Source: Nostoc sp. CENA543 (GTDB lineage Bacteria > Cyanobacteriota > Cyanobacteriia > Cyanobacteriales > Nostocaceae). From it: 64,000 nt of DNA. Below are positions 8,401 to 17,346 of this stretch, piece by piece (positions within the stretch are counted from its first letter, which is position 1; every line of letters begins with the position of its first letter). The stretch spans positions 3,954,501-4,018,500 of the forward strand of contig NZ_CP023278.1 of NCBI RefSeq assembly GCF_002896875.1. The letters are read 5' to 3'. The notes under the pieces are model-generated. The model did no database searches. It saw only the letters and a list, made by a program, of their open reading frames with translations, and was not told the DNA's origin. The position numbers and the translations under genes are program-made.

Positions 8401-9263
8401 GTCTGCTGATCTATTTTTTGGACTTCGTCTGGTGATAGTTTTACGTTGACGGCGTTTATTGAATCTTCGATGCTAGAAAGTTTGCTTGCGCCGGGGATGG
8501 GTAAGATACAAGGAGATTTAGAACGTAACCAGGCTAATACGATACAGTATACAGATACGCCTTTGGCTTGAGCTAGGTGGGCGATCGCGGGAATTTCTTC
8601 TAAGTTTTGATGGCGACGATGACCACCGAAGGGACTCCAAGGTAAAAAGGTTAATCCTGCTTGTTCGCAATACTCTAACACTCCGTCTGTTTCTGGTTGG
8701 CGTTCCCACGGACTATATTGATTTTGTACTGAAACAATCTCTACTACGTCTTGTGCTTGTTTAATTTGTGCGACGGAAAAGTTGGAAACTCCCACAAACC
8801 GAATCAAGCCTTCGGCGACGGCTTCTTTAACTGGGGCGAGGGATTCGGCAATTGTGTATTCTGGGTCTGGTGAGTGATATTGCCACAAATCAATCGGTTT
8901 TTTACCACCTAACGCCTCAAAACTGACGCGGATAGTTTGACGCAAGTGTTCGGGGTTGCCATTGCGTACCCAACTTTGATTCGGACGCATTAAACCGCCT
9001 TTAGTAGCGACAACTACTTGGCTAACATCTCCCTGGTAACTGCTGAGTGCTTTGTGAATTAGTCGTTCATTGTGGTGTTTATCTGATTCATCTTGACAGT
9101 AGGAATCGGCAGTATCAATAAATGTTATCCCCAAATCTAAGGCTCGATGAATGAGCTGCATAGATTGCGATTCTGGGGGGCGATCATATATTGACATGGG
9201 CATAGCACCCAAACCAATCGCACTGACGAAGATACCCGTTTTCCCTAGTTGTTGGTTTTCCAT
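8394..9263 (-). CDS. Aldo/keto reductase
   Basis: A 289-residue cytosolic NADPH-dependent oxidoreductase of the AKR superfamily. The (beta/alpha)8 signatures are present: GLGAMPMS near the start; FIDTADSY with Asp and Tyr of the catalytic tetrad; VVVATKGG with the catalytic Lys; LWQYHSPDPEYT with the His; and the cofactor-binding end IPIPGASKLSSIEDSI. The length fits the smaller bacterial AKRs. The substrate cannot be told from sequence. It reads toward ilvC on the same strand but with a 240-bp repeat-rich gap, so co-transcription is unlikely. The stop codon lies in a heptamer array. Confidence 0.92.
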   Translation of the reverse strand: MENQQLGKTGIFVSAIGLGAMPMSIYDRPPESQSMQLIHRALDLGITFIDTADSYCQDESDKHHNERLIHKALSSYQGDVSQVVVATKGGLMRPNQSWVRNGNPEHLRQTIRVSFEALGGKKPIDLWQYHSPDPEYTIAESLAPVKEAVAEGLIRFVGVSNFSVAQIKQAQDVVEIVSVQNQYSPWERQPETDGVLEYCEQAGLTFLPWSPFGGHRRHQNLEEIPAIAHLAQAKGVSVYCIVLAWLRSKSPCILPIPGASKLSSIEDSINAVNVKLSPDEVQKIDQQTK

Positions 9264-9492
9264 GCTTATCGCTTGAGTTGATGGCGTTGCTAAAACTATT
9301 TAGTAGCGAGTTTCATGTATTTTGACAATTCATCTAGAGAAATAGGGTATAGGAAGGATGTAGTAAAAGATATGGTCTTGATTTCAGTAAATTCTTTTCT
9401 ATGGAAATTTTGGTTACATAAATTGCAACCATCCCAGCTTTCAATTTTCTCTCAGTAATACTGAAATTATTACATCTATCTGAGGTTTAATT

Positions 9493-10422
9493 ATGACTAT
9501 ATCTATTGCCCAAAAATTACCACGCCAATCAGCTTTATTGATGAGTGCGCTATTAGGCGGGATGATTGTTTCTAGTTGTGCAGCTGCACCGAAAAATCTT
9601 GCTAATCAATCCTTACCACCTGGTGTGTCAGAAAACCAAGCTGCAATCTCGGCTGATGCAGCTGCGAATGTTACTGCAAATCCAGAAGCCGCATCAGTAC
9701 CCCGTAACCGTCCTCAATTGATCAAAAAAGCGGCTATGACCTTAGTGGTGGATTCCGTAGATAAAAGTATTGATGCTGTGACAAAAATTATTAGTAAACA
9801 ACAAGGTGATCTGATTAATTTAAACGAAAATCAACCGACAAGCAGCAATTCTCGTCATACTGCGTCTATACAACTACGAATTCCCCAAAATCTTTTAGAA
9901 CCGACTATAGAAGAGTTAGCAAAATTAGGCACAGTTGAAAACCGTAATATTACAGCAGAAGATGTAGGTAGTCAGTTAGTTGATTTTCAAGCCAGATTAA
10001 ATAATCTTCGTAGAACAGAAGCCAATTTGCAAAAAATTATGGATCGGGCTGGTTCTGTGAGGGATATACTTACTGTTTCAAAAGAACTCAGTAATGTCCG
10101 ACAAACTATTGAACAAATCGATGCTCAGTTAAAAAGTTTACAGAATCAAGTCGCCTATTCTACTATTACTTTAAACTTAGAAGCTACTATTTCTAGCAAT
10201 AGCCCACAACGCGCAGTGGGTTCACAAGTGTATGAAACCTGGAATAATTCTACTCAATCTTTAAGCAATTTTACGGTGGGTTTATTAAAATTGGGGATTT
10301 GGTTAATAGTTTACAGTCCTTATATGTTGATTGTGGCTGCTGGTTTTTATGGTTTACGCCGTTGGCGACTTAATCATCTATCACGATTAAATCAGTCTTC
10401 TGAATCGGTCAATAGTCAATAG
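9493..10422 (+). CDS. DUF4349 lipoprotein with C-terminal membrane helix
   Basis: A 309-residue protein. The N-terminus has a lipoprotein-type signal (LLMSALLGGMIVSSC) with a lipobox-like VSSC at about residues 26-29. Residues about 74-230 match DUF4349: IKKAAMTLVVDSVDKSIDAV at the start, then a long coiled-coil hairpin (LRRTEANLQKIMDRAG to IDAQLKSLQNQVAYST), then the strand TITLNLEA. A C-terminal hydrophobic segment (LGIWLIVYSPYMLIVAAGFY) and basic tail anchor it. DUF4349 proteins are envelope proteins of unknown function. It is a single gene with AT-rich DNA upstream. The last codons (SVNSQ and stop) are made of the TAGTCAA array that follows. Confidence 0.88.
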   Translation: MTISIAQKLPRQSALLMSALLGGMIVSSCAAAPKNLANQSLPPGVSENQAAISADAAANVTANPEAASVPRNRPQLIKKAAMTLVVDSVDKSIDAVTKIISKQQGDLINLNENQPTSSNSRHTASIQLRIPQNLLEPTIEELAKLGTVENRNITAEDVGSQLVDFQARLNNLRRTEANLQKIMDRAGSVRDILTVSKELSNVRQTIEQIDAQLKSLQNQVAYSTITLNLEATISSNSPQRAVGSQVYETWNNSTQSLSNFTVGLLKLGIWLIVYSPYMLIVAAGFYGLRRWRLNHLSRLNQSSESVNSQ

Positions 10423-10458
10423 TCAATAGTCAATAGTTATTAGTCATTAGTCATTAGG
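10404..10458 (+). repeat. STRR heptamer array (TAGTCAA/TAGTCAT)
   Basis: About seven units of GTCAATA/GTCATTA directly overlap the stop codon of the DUF4349 gene and continue for 35 bases. Confidence 0.9.
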
Positions 10459-10540
10459 AAACAGAATCTTTAATTTTGTAGCTTGCTTCCCGAAGGGTAT
10501 TTTGTAGGCGCAAGCTTTGTAAAAACACTAGGATTCATTT

Positions 10541-10608
10541 CGTAGTAAGGACTTTAGTCCTTTTCTGTTCGCGCAGTGTCTCGTAGAGAGAACTAAAGTT
10601 TTCACTAC
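10541..10608. repeat. Dispersed inverted-repeat element
   Basis: CGTAGTAAGGACTTTAGTCC (10541-10560) and the reverse complement of AACTAAAGTTTTCACTAC (10591-10608) match at about 14 of 18 positions (core ACTTTAGT). The loop holds a small palindromic repeat (GCGCAGTGTCTCGTAGAGAG). The layout resembles short non-coding dispersed repeats of Nostoc; it lies 15 bases beyond the stop of the convergent response-regulator gene. Confidence 0.6.
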
Positions 10609-10622
10609 AAACCTTTAATTAA

Positions 10623-11300
10623 TCAAACTAAACCAGAACGCAAGGCGACAACGGCAGCTTGCACACGGTCATCTACTGCTAGTTTATTCATAATCCCTCG
10701 GACGTGGGTTTTGACGGTGTTGGGACTAAGATAGAGTTTTTCGGCTATCTCTGGGTTACTTAAACCTTCTACCATCAGTTTTAATACTTCTAATTCGCGT
10801 CCTGATAAATTAGCCGTGTTACCTGTGGGTGTGGGTGGTTTGAGATGATCAACTACTCGCCGTGCAATTTGCGGATCTAAGTAAGTCGCGCCATCAACAG
10901 CCGCCGCGATCGCATTTAATAATCGCTCTACACTCGCACCTTTGATACAATAAGCGTCTGCACCGCTAGATAGTGCAGCAATAATTTCTGTTTCCGTTTG
11001 ATGGGATGTCAACATCACTACATGAGTTTGGGGGAGTGCAGCTTTAATTTGTTGTGTAGCTGCAATTCCATCTAATCGCGGTAAACCAATATCCATCACC
11101 ACTAAATCTGGCTTCAGTTTCAGTGCTGCTTGTACACCCAAATAACCATCCTCTGCTTGTCCCACAATTTCCAACTGGGGATGAATCATTAATGATTGTT
11201 CCAATCCCAATTGCATCATTGGATCATCTTCTACAATCAACACCCGCAAAGGTGAAGCATCTCTGGGTAAATTTAAGGTATAGCCAGTGTTCAAAGACAT
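10623..11300 (-). CDS. NarL/FixJ-family response regulator
   Basis: A 225-residue two-component regulator. The receiver domain (about 17-135) has the acidic pair IVEDDP, the phospho-acceptor Asp in LVVMDIGLPRLDG and the conserved Lys in YCIKGAS. The LuxR-type helix-turn-helix (about 160-220) reads SGRELEVLKLMVEGLSNPEI and LSPNTVKTHVRGIMNKL. It would bind DNA as a phosphorylated dimer. No histidine kinase is adjacent, so it is an orphan here. A GGGGACT/GGGGATT array sits directly upstream of the ATG and no Shine-Dalgarno is visible, so translation may rely on the start alone. Confidence 0.93.
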   Translation of the reverse strand: MSLNTGYTLNLPRDASPLRVLIVEDDPMMQLGLEQSLMIHPQLEIVGQAEDGYLGVQAALKLKPDLVVMDIGLPRLDGIAATQQIKAALPQTHVVMLTSHQTETEIIAALSSGADAYCIKGASVERLLNAIAAAVDGATYLDPQIARRVVDHLKPPTPTGNTANLSGRELEVLKLMVEGLSNPEIAEKLYLSPNTVKTHVRGIMNKLAVDDRVQAAVVALRSGLV

Positions 11301-11302
11301 AG

Positions 11303-11446
11303 TTGGGATTGGGGACTGGGGATTGGGGACTGGGGATTGGGGATTGGAAGGGGGACAAGGGAGACAAGGTAGTAGTAAGGAGAAGAAACTAATGACTAAT
11401 GACTAATGACTATTGACTAATGACTATTGACTAATGACTATTGACT
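11303..11446 (-). repeat. STRR heptamer arrays between era and the response regulator
   Basis: About six GGGGACT/GGGGATT units (11307-11347) and about eight TGACTAA/TGACTAT units (11390-11446). The second array contains the stop codon of era (GAG GAG TAG TCA on the minus strand). Confidence 0.9.
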
Positions 11447-12413
11447 ACTCCTCAACCCTGTAACCTAATTCGGCTAACCTGACGCGTGAATGTCGCCATT
11501 TGGGTTGGACTTTGACGAATAACTCTAGATAGACTTTACCAGAAATCAATTTTTGAATTTGTTCTCTTGCTGAACTACCTATGGCTTTTAACATTGATCC
11601 GCCTTTACCGATGAGAATCCCTTTTTGAGAGTCGCGTTCAACGTGGATGGTAGCCATTACACGGGTAATGTTTGGTGTTTCTTCTACTTTATCAATGGCG
11701 ATCGCTACGGAATGAGGAACTTCTTCCCGTGTCAACAGCAAAATCTGTTCGCGAATTAATTCGCCCATAATAAATCTTTCTGGTTGGTCGGTTACTAGGT
11801 CGGGCGGATAGTATAAAGGGCCATAATCTAAATGTTCAATTAATTTTGTTTGCAGTTGGGGTAATTCTGCACCAGTTATGGCGGAAAATTTGACTATCGG
11901 CCATTGATGGGTAGCTGCTAACTGTTGATAACTTTCATCGATACTTTGGGGGTTTTCTGGTTGTTCGTCAATTTTATTGACACCTAAAATTACTGGTGTG
12001 GGACTGTTAACTAGTAAGTCAGCAATGAAGCGATCGCCTGCACCACAAGCTACTGTTCCATCTACTACAAATAGGACTAAATCTACCGAATCAATCGCTA
12101 TTTTAGCATTTTGCACCAGTACCTCACCTAATTGATGATGTGGTTTGTGAATTCCTGGTGTATCTACAAAAATCATCTGTGCATCTGAGGTGGTGACAAT
12201 TCCCCTCAAACGGTTGCGTGTTGTTTGTGCTACGGGTGAAGTAATAGCAATTTTTTGTCCCACTAATTGATTTAGCAGCGTAGATTTACCGACATTAGGA
12301 CGGCCGATAATGCCGATAAAACCTGATTTAAACTCAGGAGGAGCTTGAGGTATCGATACTGCTTCTGCTAAAGATAGGATGTGATTATCAATACTAGTCA
12401 CTGTCAGTTCCAC
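11445..12413 (-). CDS. era: GTPase Era
   Basis: A 322-residue ribosome-assembly GTPase that binds the 3' end of 16S rRNA. The motifs are intact: G1 GRPNVGKSTLLNQL, G2 region TTRNRLRG, G3 FVDTPGIHKPHH, G4 VNKID, and the G5 region FSAITG. The C-terminal KH domain carries GILIGKGGSMLKAIG. The first 28 residues precede the usual start of the GTPase domain and are variable. The stop codon falls in a heptamer array. No partner gene adjoins it; the next gene on the same strand begins beyond 320 bases of AT-rich DNA. Confidence 0.97.
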   Translation of the reverse strand: MELTVTSIDNHILSLAEAVSIPQAPPEFKSGFIGIIGRPNVGKSTLLNQLVGQKIAITSPVAQTTRNRLRGIVTTSDAQMIFVDTPGIHKPHHQLGEVLVQNAKIAIDSVDLVLFVVDGTVACGAGDRFIADLLVNSPTPVILGVNKIDEQPENPQSIDESYQQLAATHQWPIVKFSAITGAELPQLQTKLIEHLDYGPLYYPPDLVTDQPERFIMGELIREQILLLTREEVPHSVAIAIDKVEETPNITRVMATIHVERDSQKGILIGKGGSMLKAIGSSAREQIQKLISGKVYLELFVKVQPKWRHSRVRLAELGYRVEE

Positions 12414-12733
12414 CGTTATATTTTATGGTTGAGATTTAATAGGTATAAGTCTTGACGAACACACTCGAAAAACATCAATTCACCCTAAGAAGTGCGGGGA
12501 ACTAGTCTTTAATCTTAGTTTAATCTACTACTAAATATATTTTGCTGTGATTTCTTGAAAATCAGATATGAACAGACAATCAAGGAAAATTATCTTTCTA
12601 TCAGGAGATTGATTTTAAGGAAATATTGTGATTTTTTTGACAAAAATTACAGAGCTTTACAAATTATCTTAAATCTGTGTTTATCTTTAAAATATTTATA
12701 ATTTCGACTCTAGGGATTATTAACAAATATCAA
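12414..12733. other. Intergenic region upstream of era
   Basis: 320 bp of AT-rich DNA. I see no ORF with a ribosome binding site, no hairpin of note and no repeat; it presumably holds the era promoter. Confidence 0.5.
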
Positions 12734-13852
12734 CTAATTAATTATTCCCATGACAAATTCACCCTGATTTACGGCTTGATTGGTGGAAATATCATAAACT
12801 AATCCATCTTCATCTGCACCAACATCAATCACTGATGGTAGTTGACTTTCCTTGTTAAAGCTAAGGATTTGATATAGCCTTTCTCCTGCTTTGATTGTTG
12901 TACCTAAAGGGACTCTAGCTTGAATCATGCCACCTGCGATCGCATGATATTTTTGGCGATTGCTACTTTTAGCAAAATACATTTCTTGGGATGAAGTGCA
13001 TGATAAATTTTGCAATACATTTTTCTGAATTAAGTAATTCTTGATGCCCTCCACACCTTTTTTTACAGAATCAGGATTAATCTGCATACCAGCACCTAAT
13101 TCTAAAGTCCACGCTTCGACATCAAATTTAATTTCTCTACCCAATTGTCGCAAACAATCTTCTAAAGCTAACCAAGGTTTGATAAAAGCTTCATCAAAAG
13201 CATCACCATCATATTTATCTAACAGAATTCCTAAATCTAGTAAAAAATATTTAGCACTTGACTCGCGATCGCGGAAATAATAAACATAGTCTAAGCCTTG
13301 ATTTGTAGAACTATGTAAATCAATTAAATAGTCAGCATCTAGACTCAAAGACTGGAGTTGATAACGAAATAGTTCTGTGTAGGGGACACTATAAGGAGAA
13401 TTGATCGCCTCTAAATTTTGGGCAAAGTATTTCTTGATGACATTTAAATAATTCTGTCGAATCGTTGCTAAATCTTCATGAATTTGGGACTTAGCAAAGG
13501 TGATTAAATCATTGTTATGTTTCTCATAATCCCAAAATATCCGATTCCAATCTTTATATTCATAAGCACAATGACGGCCTGGTGAAAAATGTTGTGCGCG
13601 TTCGTTAGTTCCCATCGGGTTACAAACAGGAACTAGCCAAATTTCGCCTATTAAATCATGTTCGTTTACTGATAAGAGAAATTCAATTAATTGGTGTATA
13701 ACTGCATTTCCAGAGATTTCCGCACCGTGGAGATTAGATTGAATATAGACCTTTTTACCTGCTTTTGCACCGATGAATTTATATATTTGTAAAAACAGGC
13801 GATCGCCTGAAGCCATTTGGCGTAAAAATCGAGTTTCAATTTGAGGCTGCAT
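12734..13852 (-). CDS. Succinylglutamate desuccinylase/aspartoacylase-family metallohydrolase
   Basis: A 372-residue protein of the M14-like zinc hydrolase group. The zinc ligands are visible: HGAE in VYIQSNLHGAEISGN (residues about 37-50) and the later His in LIDLHSSTNQG. The substrate-binding VPVCNPMGTNER and the catalytic Glu in ELGAGMQ are present. The last 75 residues form the usual beta-sandwich (GTTIKAGERLYQIL, VIDVGADEDGLVYD). Such enzymes remove acyl groups from amino acids, or act as peptidases on small amides; the substrate is not evident. The DOMON-like gene lies 39 bases upstream on the same strand, so the two may be co-transcribed. Confidence 0.88.
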   Translation of the reverse strand: MQPQIETRFLRQMASGDRLFLQIYKFIGAKAGKKVYIQSNLHGAEISGNAVIHQLIEFLLSVNEHDLIGEIWLVPVCNPMGTNERAQHFSPGRHCAYEYKDWNRIFWDYEKHNNDLITFAKSQIHEDLATIRQNYLNVIKKYFAQNLEAINSPYSVPYTELFRYQLQSLSLDADYLIDLHSSTNQGLDYVYYFRDRESSAKYFLLDLGILLDKYDGDAFDEAFIKPWLALEDCLRQLGREIKFDVEAWTLELGAGMQINPDSVKKGVEGIKNYLIQKNVLQNLSCTSSQEMYFAKSSNRQKYHAIAGGMIQARVPLGTTIKAGERLYQILSFNKESQLPSVIDVGADEDGLVYDISTNQAVNQGEFVMGIIN

Positions 13853-13891
13853 ATAAAATTAGGGGATCGGGAATAGGGTTGAAAAATTTAT

Positions 13892-14431
13892 TCATAAAAT
13901 AATTATGAAACTATCTCTCAGATGAAAATCAGCCTCAGCACCTTTGTGAACTAACGCCCAGTATGTTACATGATTATCTCTTTGTTTCACAACAGTAGTA
14001 ATTGCGACTTCTAAAGCTTGTACAGATGGGATAATTTTATTTAAATCAAAATTCAATGAAAGCATCAAACTATCTGGATGAGATTGCACAATAAAAGGAA
14101 GCTGATTAAAAGCTGTTTCCTCTTGCATTCCTCGACGATAATCATCAAATCTATATATGTTCCAATCTCCAGCCGGAGAAAGATTAAATTCCCAATAACG
14201 GGAAGAATTCTGCACACCTAAAAAGAACTCAAAACAGGTATTTTCCCAGAGTTCGTTTTTGCGATTTGGTATATCTACGAGTGGAGGAATAACGACTTGT
14301 TTTAAATCACCTGTTAGTTGGTATGTAATCGCCAGTTGATTATTTTCACGGCTAATATTACCTGTAATCGTTAAATCAGGTGCAGATTCAGGTGAAAGAA
14401 ACGGTTTTAAAGAAAATGTTTGTTTGGTCAT
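13892..14431 (-). CDS. DOMON-like domain protein
   Basis: A 179-residue single-domain beta-sandwich protein. Alternating strands and the motif ELWENTCFEFFLGVQNSSRY, followed by WEFNLSPAGDWNIYRFDDYR, match the small cytosolic DOMON-like family of cyanobacteria; DOMON domains bind haem or sugars. There is no signal peptide. It is probably co-transcribed with the aspartoacylase-like gene 39 bases downstream. Its ATG (14429-14431) is formed by the last heptamer of a TAATGAC array, and no Shine-Dalgarno is visible. Confidence 0.75.
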   Translation of the reverse strand: MTKQTFSLKPFLSPESAPDLTITGNISRENNQLAITYQLTGDLKQVVIPPLVDIPNRKNELWENTCFEFFLGVQNSSRYWEFNLSPAGDWNIYRFDDYRRGMQEETAFNQLPFIVQSHPDSLMLSLNFDLNKIIPSVQALEVAITTVVKQRDNHVTYWALVHKGAEADFHLRDSFIIIL

Positions 14432-14512
14432 TAGTCATTAGTCATTAGTCATTAGTCACCAGCTACTACTCAGCACTCACCACTCACCACTCACCACTCC
14501 CCTAAACCTACA
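14429..14512 (-). repeat. STRR arrays (TAGTCAT and CACTCAC types)
   Basis: Four TAGTCAT units (14429-14456) overlap the start codon of the DOMON-like gene. About five units of the ACTCACC type follow up to about 14502. Confidence 0.88.
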
Positions 14513-14514
14513 TT

Positions 14515-15630
14515 TCATTTCATATCTTGAATGATGTGGCGAATCTGATGTTCTTGAGATTCTATACTTTCAGTCAACTTAAACTGCACGATCGCTCTTG
14601 CTAAGTTATGCTCTGGATGCTTGACTTTAAAATAGACATTTCCCGCTAAATAGTCAGCAAAAAACCGCAGTCCCAACTCAAAGGCGATGAGGCGAATTCC
14701 ATCGTACATATATGTGTAGTCGTTCTCTGTTAAAAAGGCTTTGGCAACTGCGAGATAACCCTGTAATATTCCCTGACATATATCTGTATCAAAATAGACA
14801 GTATCCCAATCAGATGTTTCCTCTCCAGCCGGATTACACCCAGAACGCAAACAATCTCCAATGTCGTAATGTACTAAACCTGGCTTAACGGTGTCTAAAT
14901 CTATGACACTCACTGCTTTTTGAGTTGCAGTATCAAACATGACATTGTTAATTTTGGGATCGCCGTGCATTAAGCGTAAAGGTAACTTACCTTCAGCTTT
15001 GGCATTTTCTAGGATATGGGCAAAATTAGTGCGATCGCTCACAAATTGCAAGCAATAATTAACTTCAGGAGATGATTTTGGTGTGATTCCCGCTATAACC
15101 TCCTGATAATGTTGCAAATAAAGCGGTGTAATATGAAATCCTACGAGGGTATCCGCTAATTTTTCCGGTGCTAAGTCGCTAATTAGGTTATGGAACATCC
15201 CCAAGGCGTAGCCAATTTCCTGTGCCTGTTCTAGACTCTGCATGGTGTCGAAAGATTGGGAATTTTCGATAAAGCTAATTGCACGCCAAAAATTACCAGT
15301 TGTATCAATACAATAGTCTTGAGCTTTCTGAGTTGATAATACACGGGGTATTTCCCAACGCCGATTTAAAGGATTACGCTGTAAACTTTGGTGAATATGC
15401 TCAGTGAAGGTACGCATATTCTGCATAATTAGTTGGGGTTGGCGAAATACCTGTGTATTAATGCGTTGCAGAATAAAATGCTGTTCTTGAGCATCAACAG
15501 TGACTATAAATGTGTCATTAATATTACCACTACCAAATGCTTGAACATTGGTGACTTTACCTGGAAGTGCGAATTGTTCAGCAATTGTAACCAGATTTTC
15601 TAAGGTTTGCGACCTGATAACAGTTGTCAT
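14515..15630 (-). CDS. Phosphotransferase of the aminoglycoside/choline/N-acetylhexosamine kinase family
   Basis: About 371 residues from ATG 15628-15630; an in-frame Met 12 codons upstream has no ribosome binding site. The kinase-like fold shows the catalytic loop LMHGDPKINNVMFD (Brenner motif HxDxxxxN) and the metal-binding SVIDLDTVKPG. The C-terminal CLRSGCNPAGEE and the helical end recall N-acetylhexosamine 1-kinase (NahK-like) proteins, so the substrate may be an amino sugar, but choline or another alcohol cannot be excluded. It is on the same strand as the DOMON-like gene but separated by repeats. Confidence 0.82.
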   Translation of the reverse strand: MTTVIRSQTLENLVTIAEQFALPGKVTNVQAFGSGNINDTFIVTVDAQEQHFILQRINTQVFRQPQLIMQNMRTFTEHIHQSLQRNPLNRRWEIPRVLSTQKAQDYCIDTTGNFWRAISFIENSQSFDTMQSLEQAQEIGYALGMFHNLISDLAPEKLADTLVGFHITPLYLQHYQEVIAGITPKSSPEVNYCLQFVSDRTNFAHILENAKAEGKLPLRLMHGDPKINNVMFDTATQKAVSVIDLDTVKPGLVHYDIGDCLRSGCNPAGEETSDWDTVYFDTDICQGILQGYLAVAKAFLTENDYTYMYDGIRLIAFELGLRFFADYLAGNVYFKVKHPEHNLARAIVQFKLTESIESQEHQIRHIIQDMK

Positions 15631-16309
15631 ATGCGTTTTTACTACTCCCCACACACAAAATTGCACTACGGCAATAGGAAACTATAGTAGCTTAAGTTTC
15701 ACGCCAGGTCTGTATATAAGTGTTGCAAAGAGGGGTGATGGGGTTTCCATGACTAGACGCGATCGCGCAAATAAACCAACCTCCGCCAAAAAGTGATAAT
15801 TTATCAGTATCAAGGTATAAAATCTGGCAAAAAAGTATTATTCACAAAAATTAAGTATAAACTCTGACGCTAATCCTACAGTATCACGTCAGAGGTTTCC
15901 GCTTTATATTCTGATGTGTGAAGTATTTCGGTAAATGCCGAGATAATTTTTTTGTTTTTGTTAGGAAAAATAACCCAAGCTATTGTAGAAATCCCTAACA
16001 GACTAACTGACATCAATTCCGTGACACACAAGTATCTGTCAATCACCTGCATATATTACCTAGTAATCTCTGATAAATAAAACGGATGGATTCGTCTGCA
16101 AAATAACCGCACACAGAAACTATAATTTGATAGATGAAAACACTGACTTAAACTCTTATTTTCTGATTTGTCTTTCCCTTTTTCCTCATTCAGATTTACC
16201 TACCTAAGTAAAATCATTGTAATTCTCAAATAGGAATTTGATATCTGATACTTAGAAACTATAAACACGGGCAATAATATCTATCAAGCATTGCCGTTTG
16301 TAGTTAAAA
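15631..16309. other. 679-bp divergent intergenic region before the ABC importer
   Basis: This AT-rich region separates the phosphotransferase gene from the importer operon and must hold both promoters. One inverted repeat (15862-15894) is visible. I looked for an NtcA-type site (GTA-N8-TAC) before the importer and found no convincing one. No ORF is supported. Confidence 0.5.
15862..15894. promoter_or_regulatory. 8-bp inverted repeat, possible operator or hairpin
   Basis: CTCTGACG (15862-15869) and CGTCAGAG (15887-15894) are exact inverted copies separated by 17 bases. There is no T run, so it is not a typical terminator. Confidence 0.35.
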
Positions 16310-17188
16310 ATGCCAAGATTGTTGTTAATTTTCATGGCCAGTAAATTCAGGGAATTCAAGCATATGGTAACATCCTCCCCACGACCAAAAGCTCAAAATC
16401 AAAAAACCAAACAATTATTTTTGAGGTTATCTCAGCGAATTTTTGCGCCGATATGCGGTATTACTATTATTTTAATCTTATGGCACTTGATGAGCCTTGC
16501 ATCTGATACATCTTTACCCTCTCCTTTTGAAGTTGTTAGCAATACTTGGGAGTTAATTATTAATCCTTTTTTTAATAAAGGAGGCTTAAACAAAGGTTTA
16601 TTTTGGTTGATTTTAGCTAGTCTTAAACGGGTGATGTTCGGCTATTTAATAGCTGTATTAATTGGGATTCCCATTGGCTTTTTGATTAGTCTCAATAAAT
16701 TTTTAAGAGATGCGATAGACCCCATAATTCAAATTTTGCGTCCCGTTGCCCCTCTAGCGTGGCTACCGCTAGCCCAGGCGATATTTCTCAAACCCAATCC
16801 ATCAGCTATTTTCGTAATTACTATTACTGCTATATGGCCAATTATTATTAATACTGCTTTGGGAGTAAAGATGGTTCCTAAAGATTATACTAATGTCTCT
16901 AAAATTTTAGAACTCTCATTTTTTGAGAATTTATACAAAGTCCTTATTCCTGCAACATTACCATATATTTTTACAGGGTTGAGAATAGCAATTGGTCTTT
17001 CTTGGTTAGCTGTAGTTGCAGCCGAAATGCTCCTTTCTGACGATGGACTAGGATTTTTCATCGTGAATGCTTACAACAATTCAAACATCAGTGAGATTAT
17101 ATTAGCGATTATATATTTAGGTGTTGTAGGTCTAATTTTAGACAAAATTATGTCCTACATTGCTTTCAAAGTTACGCCACAGGAATAG
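16310..17188 (+). CDS. ABC transporter permease, NrtB/CmpB/SsuC family
   Basis: A 292-residue inner-membrane permease with about six helices (IILILWHLMSLAS, FGYLIAVLIGIPIGFLI, ISEIILAIIYLGVVGLI among them). The EAA-type cytoplasmic loop lies around ILELSFFENLYKVLIPATLP. It matches the family that imports nitrate, bicarbonate, cyanate or sulfonates. The start is uncertain: ATG 16364 (MVTSSPRPK) has AGGGA ten bases upstream, while 16310 adds an 18-residue extension. It is the first gene of an importer operon with the ATPase (17347) and the binding protein (18271). The stop codon TAG lies in a heptamer array. Confidence 0.88.
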   Translation: MPRLLLIFMASKFREFKHMVTSSPRPKAQNQKTKQLFLRLSQRIFAPICGITIILILWHLMSLASDTSLPSPFEVVSNTWELIINPFFNKGGLNKGLFWLILASLKRVMFGYLIAVLIGIPIGFLISLNKFLRDAIDPIIQILRPVAPLAWLPLAQAIFLKPNPSAIFVITITAIWPIIINTALGVKMVPKDYTNVSKILELSFFENLYKVLIPATLPYIFTGLRIAIGLSWLAVVAAEMLLSDDGLGFFIVNAYNNSNISEIILAIIYLGVVGLILDKIMSYIAFKVTPQE

Positions 17189-17336
17189 TCAATAGTCAAT
17201 AGTCATTAGTCATTAGTCATTAGAGAACAGGGAACAGGGAACAGGGAACAGGGAACAGTTTTTCTCATCTCCTACCTTGTCTACCTTCTCCCCAGTCCCC
17301 AGTTCCCAATCCCCAGTCCCCAGTCCCCAATACTAG
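17187..17336 (+). repeat. STRR arrays between permease and ATPase genes
   Basis: About five TAGTCAA/TAGTCAT units start at the permease stop codon. Then come five AACAGGG units (17224-17258) and about six CCCAGTC/CCCAATC units (17291-17330). They stretch the gap between two operon genes to about 160 bases. Confidence 0.9.
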
Positions 17337-17346
17337 GAGAATCCCT

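Noticed and set aside
16140-16309. Possible NtcA site before the ABC importer
   Set aside because: No GTA-N8-TAC with acceptable spacing to a -10 box was found.
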